DNA from: Salminus brasiliensis
Taxonomy: Eukaryota; Chordata; Actinopteri; Characiformes; Bryconidae
Assembly (NCBI RefSeq): GCF_030463535.1
Contig: NC_132898.1
Location: 22,612,662-22,676,661, forward strand
Direction: 5' to 3'
DNA: 64,000 bases
Shown here: piece after piece, positions 25,195 to 36,993 of the stretch
Layout: each line of letters opens with the position of its first letter
Numbering within the stretch: position 1 is the stretch's first letter
Made by a program: the position numbers and the translations under genes
The notes under the pieces: model-generated
Seen by the model: only the letters and a program-made list of their open reading frames with translations
What the model was told of the DNA's origin: nothing
Database searches by the model: none

Positions 25195-25270
25195 TTATAG
25201 CTAGAAACATAGATAGATAGACGGATCACTTTATTAAACCCAGAGGTAAAGTCGCACATTACAGCAGCAC
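25195..25270 (-). mobile_element. Non-LTR retrotransposon 3' tail fragment
   Basis: On the minus strand it reads gctgctgtaatgtgcgac, ggtttaataaagtgatcc, then a (TCTA)n tail, a tail type common in fish LINE copies. Only the tail is visible; the clade is not assigned. Confidence 0.5.
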
Positions 25271-25439
25271 AAACGACCAAAAATAGAGAGAACAGCAAAG
25301 ATAAAAACCACAACAACAAAAAAAAACGTTTTGGGAAAGAAAGTCATTATTTTAAGACACTACTGTCATTATTAGGCAATCCTCGTCGTTGGGTTAATCT
25401 GTGAATTCCCCTCTGAGGAGTTTGCTCTTGTTTTGTTTA

Positions 25440-25900
25440 TGTCAGTGATTTGACGCTGGACTACGTTTCCCATGCTGCACCGCGCAGGCCCAGCCTTCAA
25501 AACATCCCCACTGGCAGTGCGGCGCCCGGGCAGCGCTCAGCCTCCCTGATTTTAGACTTTGCAGTGATTAAGACATCATGTCCTGCTCAAAATAGGCCCA
25601 GTTCGGGTGCGTTTAGGGCTCAGCTCACTCCGGTGGGGGTTATAGCAGGGGTTAAATCCGCACACCCCGCCGCCGCTGGAGGAGGAAAGTCGTCCAGCTT
25701 GGAAAAATCTGCATCCCAGGATCTCGGGTTTCGCTCGGACTAACTCCGGACTGAAGGGCGGCTCGCCGCCGTAAAGGTTGTTTTTTTGGGGCGGTTAACA
25801 AGTTCTGACCTTCTCTAGGAGCTCGAAATTGCTTGTATTTTTGATTAATGGACAGTTGTGCTGAGAGCTACCCGACCGCCTCACTTCGCGTTGTTTTGGC
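25440..25900 (+). promoter_or_regulatory. dstyk: CpG-rich dstyk promoter candidate
   Basis: Richest CpG stretch upstream of dstyk, with gggcgg at 25757 and ggggcgg near 25788. It lies about 0.6-1 kb before the start codon. No TATA box is evident, as is usual for broadly expressed kinases. Confidence 0.45.
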
Positions 25901-26350
25901 TGTTGCAGGAACTTTGGCTAAAGCTAGCTTAGCTCCCCAAAGTTGGTGATATTGGGTCGTTTTGCGTTCCCACGCTGTTGAGGATTGGTGCTCGTATGCG
26001 GTGTAATTTTCCTCGGGGATTGTTTCTAGCCTCCTCGTGGTTTTTTCCACCCTCTCCCTCTCTTTCGCTTATGCCAAAAATACCTTTGTCAAGTCAAGTG
26101 ATCCTCTAATCCGGGCCTGCTTGGCTTTTTTTTTCTTTGCTTTCCCCGCATTGCACTGGAACCCTTCCTCTGCCCCAGCTTCCCACTTCAACCCTCCATG
26201 CTTTTGATTCCTGGACGTTTGCACGAGTTTGCAGAGTGAAGCACCTCCGCGTAAAAGCCACAATGCAGCTGTGATGGAGAAATAGGGCGGCCTGGTGTGG
26301 GACAGATTCTCTACAGCCTTTGGTTCTACATGGAGGTTCTAACATAGAAC

Positions 26351-26369
26351 CAGCAGCAGCAGCAGCAGC
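26351..26369 (+). repeat. (CAG)6 run in the dstyk upstream region
   Basis: Six CAG units 125 bases upstream of the dstyk start codon, probably within the 5' UTR. Confidence 0.7.
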
Positions 26370-26454
26370 GGTTCCAATAACACCACCACACTACATACGG
26401 TCAGTCTGTGCGTGTGTATGTTCCAGAAGAGCAAGTGCTGCCCACCTCTCGTGC

Positions 26455-26477
26455 ATGTGTGTGTGTGTGTGTGTGTG
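26455..26477 (+). repeat. (GT)n tract just before the dstyk start codon
   Basis: About 11 GT units end 17 bases before the ATG at 26494. The following TGA (26476-26478) is an in-frame upstream stop, which supports that ATG as the start. Confidence 0.85.
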
Positions 26478-26493
26478 ACCCATTGCCCACAGC

Positions 26494-27133
26494 ATGGAGC
26501 CTAGTGGTCCTCAGAGATCTTCTCCTCTGGCCCGCGAGCTCACGCGGGTCTTTGGGAACCATAACAAGCACGCGACGCTGCTGAGGAGGAACCTGAAGGA
26601 GACTGAAGGGTTCTTCAGAGAGATGAGACACAACTACAGCAACGCACGAGCTTCAGCATCATCCACTACAGCAGCACTGGAAGCAGGTGAGAACCTAAAC
26701 CCAGCTTGCAGAACACCCTGCTGCACTTGAAGCGTTAAAGGGGAAGTCCACCTGATCTCAAAATTCCCTGCAGAATTCAGTGATTCAGAACACATTCCTG
26801 AGGTTGTGCTGAGGTTCGGTGTGAAATTTTGCTTTATTGTGGAGAAATTTAGGACTCTGATTTCTTTACAGTGGGGGTGAATGGAACCAGGTGTCTGTTG
26901 CTATGATTACAAGGCAGATATGGCCATCAGACAGTTTATTCATAACCATTTGGTGTAATATGCTTCTCATATATGCAACATTATGTGATTATTAACATAC
27001 TGTAGTGAGTTTTCCATTCACAAATTTGCTAATTTTATACCCCTACGGTTTGTAGGTGCCTCACATGTAGGTGTCTGTTATAATTACAGGTGTCAAAGAA
27101 GTTGTTTACAGAAATGACTGAGCAATATGTCTT

Positions 27134-27215
<82 letters not shown>

Positions 27216-30036
27216 CTAAGCCTGAGGTTCATGGTTTCAATCACCATAGATTTCCACAGATTATAATGTAGAGTCTTTTGTAATGTGCACATTCCTAAAG
27301 TTGACGTCACACAGGCACAGGCGTCTCACTTCACGGTTACCCACCAAATCCTTCTTAGCAGCCCCCCCCCCCCCCCCCCCCCCCCCCAGGGCAAACAGTT
27401 CTGAAAGGACTGATGGTCGAACACGTGACTTTCACTTCAGCTGTGTCATCGCTCGTTCACAGTATCCGTCTCCATCACATTTTCCATGCTCTTCTTAAGA
27501 AATGGTGTAAAACAGGTGGATGGAAATCCCTGTTATGGCACAGAAGCTTTACATTTGCAGCGCTGACTGGTCAGGAATGGTCTGCGAGACCATTCAGTTA
27601 CACCATATGATGAACTTATGTCTGATCTCTTTAGATCACGTCGTTCAGCATCTGAGCTGTTGAAGATGATCATGGCTGCGCTCACATTTGAAAGCTCTTT
27701 AAAGAAGCAGTTTTCTGAAAATTCAGTCTCATGTTTAAACCCTGCCCCCAATTCAGTCGATCAGCCAACCAGCCGAGACCTGTTTAGCGTCTGATGTGTG
27801 CTTCTTTAGTTTACAACGGGAGATGCTAGGCTGATGTTGCTAACAAACTCTGGACTTAGACTATCATCAGTCTCATCTCTGTAAACACAACCCTAAAAAC
27901 ATTTGGCTGTCGACTCGTCTCTTAAAAGTCGTCCAGATGTGTGTTCACAAATGGGTAAATGGGTGTGGTTTAGAACATGGTGTGACTTTCTTTAGTCTAT
28001 AAACGTGAATGTAAACTGGGGCGGCAAAATGTCAAATCACAGTATTGATGGTTATTGTGACCGTGTACACCAGAATGTGTTTTTCGGAATAGCATTGACA
28101 TCAGCAGCGCTTTAAGAACTAGCTGCATACAGTGTGTTTCATAGAAAGGGGGCGTCTATGTTAGTTCAGCCATGTCACTCCTCTGCTGCATTCTCTTCAC
28201 TGGCTTCCTGTAGCTGCGGCCTGCATCAGATTCAAACCCCTGATGTTGGCCTACAAAGCCAAGAATGGATCATCCCCTCCGTACTTGATGGCGATGGTCA
28301 AAAGCCGATCTGCGCCAAGTGCCCTTCCAGCGTCAAGTACGGCTCGGCTTGACCTGCCATCCTTTAAGATTCACGGAAGAGAAGCGTCCAGGCTTTTTTC
28401 TGTGGTGGAACGACCCTCCCCTGGGTGTCCGAACAGCAGGGTCGCTCACTGTCTTAAAACACACACTGAAGACCCACCTCTTCCAAGAGTACTTGGGTGA
28501 AGTGTAGTGTGGGGTATCATGGTCTCATCTTTTTGCTGACTTTTGTATTTAGTATCGTTGAAGCTTATATGCTTATAGGATCTTTTGGATCCTAGTCTAT
28601 ACAAACTAGCTCTGGATATTTTCTGAATACTGAGCACTTTTGTAAGTCGCTCTGGAGAGGAGCGTCTGCTAAATGCCTTACATATAAATGTAAATGTGTA
28701 TTCCTAGTGCAATAAAGGGTTTGTAGTACTGAAAATGCGGTCTTTCACTGTCCCTTCAGTAATGGAACCTTCCTGGTGCTATACAGAGCCCATTTAAGCT
28801 TTTCGAAGATTATTTAAATTGCCACGATTTTGCATAGAACCACTAGCTTTACCAGACTGATGTGTAACTGGGTTAAAAACCACCCGTTTTGAGCTCTGCA
28901 GTGTTTACTTGAAGCCATTTCCCTGAGCTGGGTGTGTGACAATGAACAGCTAAACCAGTTCTGCTGCTGTTTGGTTTTCTGCTGTGAAAGCGCCTCTTTT
29001 AAGGCCTCGTTTCTGAAGCGCTCTCTGTCTGCGCAGTTGCTGCTTTACAGGAACGTTCAGGGTTTGTGTTTGTCCATTTCTGCCTGTTTCTGATGCCTGT
29101 ATTTAAACAGTAAACACTGTGTTTGATATGGTTGTCTCGTAGATTGAGGTGTGTCTGTCAAACCTGAGGTTATTCCACTTATTTTAAGACTGATTTTATT
29201 GAAAAATGAAATGCTGCTGTCGGACTAATGAGCTACATGGTCCTGCTGCATGTGTGTGCATTATGCTAAACAAGGTTATTAAGTGCTACAGTGATCAGGA
29301 TGTTCATTGACCATCACTGGAATGGATATTGGATCTACAAGGTGACACACATTGCTGGATAAGTAGACTTCTGATTGGTGTAGAGGCCTGATATCTCGCT
29401 GCTGTTCAAAATAAGTCTCTGCTAACATTAAATAAACAACAGAAATGCCCACAAAGTGATTTACAGTGAAACAGCGTCACTGTAAAAGCTATGAGTGGAT
29501 TAGTGGTTGGTGATGTTTGTATTCTGAAGACGCATTTCCACAGTAAAACGCAAGTAACAACGCTTACAGCTGGTCTCTGCACTGATAAGGTCCAGAGTTA
29601 TTAATTCTTATGTAAGGCAGGTGTTTCTGAGGTGGACCTCTGAGGGTTGTTCAATGAGAGGCAGCGTCTGTTAGCAGCTGAGCGCTGGCCCTGGCGCAGG
29701 TTCTCTCTGATCTGTTCTCTGCTGTGTGAACGGTGGAAAATGGCCAATAGGATTTAGATTTCAGAAATAAGGGGCTTAGAGTTCCAGAACAAGGCTGTAT
29801 TCACCAGCGAGGGGAACCAGCACAGCTCCAAAGTGTAGTCCAGGAGTGTTTGTTGGGCCTCACTGAACCAAACCCTTCCTGTAAGAGTAGCTGGAGTTAA
29901 TCTCCTTAGACCAGCACTGTGACAGATCTACACTAGATTCAGTTAGTTGTTCTTACAAGTTCTTCTTATCAGGAAATAATGTTTCCATTTTTGGTGGTCT
30001 ATATATATATATAAAAAAAAAATAAAAAAAAAAATA

Positions 30037-30102
<66 letters not shown>

Positions 30103-33100
30103 CACATATTAGTAAAAAAAAATACTAATAATTGAATGGGTTATTTATTGGATAAATATTCTCTCTCACTAGGTTAGGTGGTGGTGTTTGGGTAACTCGT
30201 CTTCACGAATAAACCAAATTCAGTCCATGTTCTAGATCCCACATAATTGAGTCTATTAGAGAGCACCTTCTTCTGGTTTGAGAAGAGTGGGTGTTGGTGA
30301 AAGCCTTTTGTTTGTACCGTCCATCCTCCCACGTGGTCCCGTGTGGTCGCTTGTGGGGCTCCCGGCCAAACAAACGTGATTCAGAAGCTGATTAATGCGT
30401 TCTTAGCCTGAAGTTGCGGCACAAACAGGTGGCTGAGGGTTTAACAGTTTTAACAGCTGAGGAATTCTTGGGTAATTTGTAAACAAAGTTGAAATGAACC
30501 ATTTACAGTTTTCTGTTCAGCTCCTCAAGAACTGTAGGCAGTGAAAGTAGAGTTTATCGGCCAGCTGACGTTTTTTAAATACTCCATAAATAGTTGATCA
30601 GTTCAGTGTATGAACTGCGCTCCCTTAGTTTAGACTGGAGCTATGAAGTTAGCGTAGCTAAGTCAAGGAAGCCTATTAGCAATGTGCTAAATCCTCTGTA
30701 CGGTTTCAGAAACCACATAATCAAGATTACTGAACACTTTTTGAGGGGAGAGTGTGTGATGTGATGATTTAGCATCAAGCTAACTGGGGGGGTATAAGCT
30801 AACGTTACTTGTTGGCATACTTACCAAGCCACATGTCAGCTGACTGTGTTTGTGTTAAAAGGGGAAAACTGGGGAACTTAACCCGAAACTATCTTTAGAA
30901 ATGTAATGCTTGAGTTCTGGAGTGGGGAACAGGGGGTCCTGCTCCTAACCTGACTAATTAACAAGTGAGTTGTATCAGGTGTGTGTTTTTGCGTGTTGGT
31001 GCTGTATCCATCAAACAGGGAGGGAGCTCTGCGGCGAGAGCGTGCGAGAGCACTGCAAACACTGTGAGCAGTAACAGCAACCTGTTAAAACCTGCTGTTT
31101 TTCAGGACCCCTGACTTAGATGTTTGATCAGTGGGATGTGTCTGCTGTTGCCGCAGCTGGGAGAAGTTCTTCTGGATGGTTTTTGGTCTGACCAGTCAGT
31201 AGGTTCTGCTGCAGGGATGCTCTAAATCGCAGTGGACAGATTTAGATTAGATTCAGCTTCGGCATTGCACGGTACAAGTACAGGACAAATATGGGATACA
31301 TGCATATATACAGACAAGTAAGGGTGTGGAGGAATGTGAATCTTAGCTGTAGATCTAGATTCAGACGTGGGCCGATTCTGAATCTATTGGCACGTCCAAA
31401 TAGATTTTCCAAGCTTTAATTAATAACCTAATGCTGACGGAACGCGAAAGGCAGAACTTGGAAGTGCTGAAGTGCAGCACCAGACCGCGTATGTGAATGT
31501 GTGCACATAACCGACAAGATGGATGAGCAAGAAGACTGGCAGTCGCATAGAAGCACATTGGCTCTTTTTGGCAGCAACTAGAACCTGGCGTTTTTTGTTA
31601 ATGCCAGCCATTATTGCCAGGGATTTGAGTCCATATTCAGTCGGAGAGAACCAGGGCTTTCACGCTATGTTACACTCTTTTGAGCTGAGCAACCACAGCG
31701 TCCCAACTCGAAAATATTTTGCTGACGCAACGATTCCCTCTCTCTGCAACCAGACCAAAGCTGAAGTCCTACATGTGAAATGCTATGCCCACATGCTAAA
31801 CCTGGCCGCTCAGTGAGTGCTCACTGTGTCAAGCCAACCTTCTAATTGATTTCCATTCATATTCATTCCATTTGTTTCATTAATAAGAGATATTGGAAGT
31901 AAATGTATTATGGATTGTTACAAATACTAATACAAATACTAATGCTTTAAAAGTACCAAGTAGAGTCACACAGTGAGGGAGATTCCTACCCCTCCAGACA
32001 AGTATAAAAGAAATAAATGCAGACAGGTAGGGGTTAATGAGGAGATAAATGCAGTGAATATAAAATACGCAGATACAGTGCAAACAAGACCAATAATGAA
32101 GTATGATTGAACAGTTATGTAAACAGTGTGATGATGGTTGAGGGAGTATTGGTGTCTTGGGGTTTAGGAGGGTGAAGGAAGCTATTTTTACCAGCAGGTT
32201 GCTGATGTGGCAGCTGAGGTTCCCGAAGTCTTCTCTGTGAGACATCCATGATGCAAATGTAAATGCACAAATGCAACAAATACAGCATCCAGAAAGCATC
32301 TGAAGACATACCTGCTGCACAGTGGCTGGAATAGTAGAGGTTGATGTACGTTCATGATCCCAATCACAATATTACTGATGCTTGCTAACTCACAGTACAC
32401 CTGAAGTCTGTCTCTCCAAGCCCTTTTAGTCAGGTACCTGGTTAAAGCCCTCTCCACATGTGTCCGGATTGTTTTGAAAGTAGCTGTATGGACTGTTTTT
32501 TCCATCAGAAGCAGAGCAGTACCTGAGGCTGAAACTTGGACCGAAATACAACAAAAACTCCACTACAGTGCAGACCACCCACCTCAGACCACAGCATCTG
32601 CCACTACACTTGGCCCTGTTGACAAAGTAATATTACTTACATTTTTACTACATACGTACTAGACTATGCAATAATTAGTAATCTTTTCTAATATCTAGAG
32701 CATCTGTTTTTACTACGGTAATGAGAGTATAAAAGCATTAAAGTTTTCAGTCTCTCCCTTCGTTTTGGTGATGCTGAGTTTCTCGGCTCTACTCTGAAGT
32801 TTTTTTTTGTTGCTGTTTGCCGTTAAGAGTAAGAATATTTTTACCTGTCTGGTCATGTGCGAGTGGATTCTGTCCAGAATCCCGCTCTTTACTGAGCTCT
32901 CCGGCAGAAAAAGAGCCTCCGCAGGTTCAGGGTGGAGTTTCAAAAGCTGAGTCTATTCAGAGAAGGTTCTCAATCATTTAGGGGTAATTTAATACTGGAG
33001 TATTCGTTTATGTTGGTGTTCGGTTCTCTTTCTAGCATTTGGTGGCTTTGTTTTTATTTTACACCATAAAAGTGTTAGCCTAAACTACCATAACTGATCA

Positions 33101-35182
33101 GCAAAGGTCTTCCAGGGAGATGAACAGAGTTGTAGATAAGTCTAAAATGACTGCAAGTACACTATGGACAAAAGGTCTGGGACACCTGCCCATTCATAGT
33201 TTCTTCTGAAAAAAAAACAGTTATCCTGCTTTTGGTGGATTAAACAGTGTGTATCTCTACTGTCCAGGGAAGGCTTTTTACTAGATTTCTGGCCATTGCT
33301 GTGAGGATTTGATTACTCCTCATCTCAATCTCAATCATCACAATCTCATCTCAAACTCCTCCCAAAAAAAATCACCATGATGGATGGAGCACCATCATTA
33401 CAGAGAATCCAGTTCCACTGCTCCACAGCTCAATGCTGGGGGTGCTGTATACTCCCCTCTCACCTACATCTGGTATTAGGCCTGGTGCCAGTAGGTTCAT
33501 GTTTATCTGCTCCTGGGAAGTCCTATTCTATTGGCAGTACTTGTCTACCTGGACTAGATAAGCTGTGTAAATGTGCATTTGCATATCTTTCAGCAATGGA
33601 AGCAGCTTAAAGTAGCTGAATGCATTTGTTAGAATGGGACCTGATGAAAGAAGGTGGTATTTGAGTTCTTTTGGTCTGCTGAGTTCTGTTTTCTTCTCCT
33701 GCACGTGGATGGCCAAGTGCGGGTGCTACTTTTACCTTTGGGAGGCGCTGTGTGTGACTCCCCTTTCCAGCTTACTGGACTTGGAGGATTTGCTGGAACG
33801 TCTTTGTGAAGATGGCACAGATGCCACCTTCAGAGGTTCGTCGAGAGAGCTGTTTTGGCGGCAGAGAGAAACAGTGTATTAGTCGTAATGTTTTGACTCA
33901 TTGGTGTGTGGGTGTATAGAGACTTAAAGCTGATCCTAGATCAGCTTCAGGGCGCAGATTCCTGCTTCCTTGGCGCTAAAAATTGCCTGTTAGATGTGGA
34001 GAGAAAATCAGGTGTTTGGGTTTGTGGTCGAAAAATACTGCTGGAGGAGAATACACAAGCTAATCACGAGAACTGAACACACACACACACACACATATAC
34101 AGAGTCTGTGTTCTAGGCCTGTCTGTGACCCTGATCATGGTGGCTTTTGACCTCTGCACTGCTGGGTCAGTGAGTGTTACTCCAGCCTGTGGTCCCACGC
34201 TGCTCCAGGACGTTTCATACTGTTTTTCTGACTGGGAGACTGCAGCTCCATCTCCTTCTGCTCTAAATACGGCTGAACCAATATTTATCTGTGTTGGCTG
34301 CTCTTTAATTAATGATACAGTCTGTGAGAATGAGTATGTGGATCATATGAGCATTATAAAGGATTATAGCGCACCCTCTATGCTTCCTGTAGTGTACTAC
34401 AGTGTATCAGAATGAGTGTGTGGATCGTATGAACAGTAAAGAGCATTATATAGCACCCCCTGCACTTCCTGTAGTGTACTACAGTATGTCAGAATGCGTG
34501 TGTGGATCAGAAGAACAGTGTAGAGCATTATATAGCGCCCCCTTCACTTCCTGTAGTTTATCGGTTTGTAAAACCATTTTTCCCCTCTCAAGATGGAAAG
34601 GCCAAAATTGGAAAGGTGAAAAATATTTGGTGGGACTTTCCCTCTGAAGCATTCACATGGTGACTAAAATACTGGCAGGTGCCTGGACTTGTTTTACCAT
34701 ACACGCACACACAGGTATAATCAGCCATACTCGCTGACCAAGAAAACGGCCAATCACAATGCTCTGCACTACAATAAAGCATCCATCACAGTCACTGTGA
34801 GGCTATAACCCATTACACAGAGAGGCTGAATGATGAGCAGTTGTTTTTCTCCCCATAATTACACACCACATGGATAATTAACCCCTTCCTGCAAGGTCCT
34901 TAATGGTGGTGTATGGGAACAGTACTGGTTAAATTTGTGTTTGCTGGTGTAAATGTTCCCAAAGAGTGGGTAATGTTTTATTATTATTATTATTTTTAAC
35001 CATGATTTTACTGCTGTGTAAAAGGTGGCAATGCTTTGGTTCTTGTTGGATGCACTGTTTTTTTGTTTGTTTGTTTGTTTGTTTTGTTTTGTTGTTTTTT
35101 TTACCCACAGTGTGAGATTGGCAAAAGCTTATTGTTCTTGTCAGAGATAAAACATGATACACACCCTCTAAACAGTACGCCT

Positions 35183-35261
<79 letters not shown>

Positions 35262-36913
35262 GGTAGATCATAGCTTGTGTAACCCCACAATGACTCAGCA
35301 AAAGCAGGGATTATGACTATTTCCAGTTAATAACCAAGATGAATGAGGGGTGTGTGTGTGCGCACCAGTATAGAGTTGGATGATAAAGTGAAGGCCTAAG
35401 GAAACACCCTGAGGGCAGATATTGAGTAGCCCAGTAAAACATCCAGTCTGTGATTTTTCTGGTCAGTTTTTGCAGACTGTTCTGGTTTTTGTATCAAAAT
35501 CCAACTTCAGCTTTAAAACAGGACTTACGTTTTAATAGTTATTTATTATTAGCCTGGCACAGGGTAACTCGTGATGTGTTGTGGAGACCAGTGGGCATTT
35601 ATGTGTGTATTAGTCTGAAACGGCATAAGGTAAGTACCCAGTTACATAAACATCAATTATATTAAAGCGATAGTTCAACCATGAGTTCAGTTTCTATTTT
35701 TAGCATTTCTACTATACCGTACCGCACTGGGGTATAAGCTTCCATTACTCGCTAGCTACATTAGTCTAGTAGCTCCAGTGGTAATTGGTGGGGTATAAGC
35801 TTCCATTACTCGCTAGCTACATTAGTCTAGTAGCTCCAGTGGTAATTGGTGGGGTATAAGCTTCCATTACTCGCTAGCTACATTAGTCTAGTAGCTCCAG
35901 TGGTAATTGGTGGTGTATAAACATTCATTATTCGTTAGCTACGTTAGCCTTGTAGTTTAAAATATCTCTCTCTCTCGTACGCCCTCTCTCCAGGTCCGCT
36001 CAGCTGCATCTCATTCCCACGGCAGGAGGAGGAGTACCTGCACAGCATTGTGGGTAGTGTGCCCTACATCCTAGTATTTGGACAGGACTGCCCCGCCCGC
36101 TATCAACTTCTGAACTGCCTGCTAGGTGAGAGGCTCCTCCCCCTGGGCGCTGAGCTGGGTGGGGCCTGTGGACCAGAGGGCGGGGCCTGTAAGAGGAGGA
36201 AGCTGTGTTTCACGCACGGCCGGCAGACGCGACTCAGCCTGGCACTGCCCGGGCAGTACGAGCTCGTCCACCAGCTCGCGGCCCACTGTGGCCGCTGGGA
36301 CACAGTCCCCCGACAAGACCTGGAGATCCAGGAAGAGTGTGAGGATCCTGCGCATCGATTGGCTGAGCTGGAGATCACACTGCATCACCCACTACTGCAG
36401 GTATGGAATTGTGGGAAATGTAGTTCTGTGGGTTTATCACACACAACTAAGCATATGTCTGGTCATTTGTAAGGGCCTGTATTGCTTATTAAACGGCTAA
36501 GATGCACTACATGGACAAAAGCAGTGGGACACCTGCTCGTATATTGTTTCCTCCGTAATGAACGGTAGTAAAAAAGAGGTTATCCTGCTTTTATTGGACT
36601 AACTGTCTCTACTGTCCAGAAAAAAGGCTTTCTACTAGATTTTGGAGCATTGCGGTAAGGATTTGGTTGCATTCCGCAACAAGCTCGTTAGTTGAGTATC
36701 TTGGAAGATTACCTAATTTTCTGCTTTCCTACATATTGAATCAAGCACAATTATTCCAGAGAACACAGTTCTGCTTCTCCCTAGCTCAAATCTGGGGAGC
36801 CCTTTTATCCCTCTAGACCACACCTGGCATTAGGCATGGTGCCAATGGGTTCATGTTTATCTGCCCCAGAGTGCCCTGTTCTATTGGCAGTACTTCTCTA
36901 CAGGATCTAAACA

Positions 36914-36993
<80 letters not shown>

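Noticed and set aside
27283-27498. Proline-rich 71-codon frame
   Set aside because: The prolines come from the poly-C tract at 27361-27388.
32000-32510. Possible transposase segment on the minus strand (105-codon frame)
   Set aside because: A faint resemblance to transposase text near 'THVERAL' did not extend to any conserved block.
36103-36500. Open frames of 88-124 codons opposite or offset to dstyk exon 2
   Set aside because: Other-frame shadows of a GC-rich coding exon.
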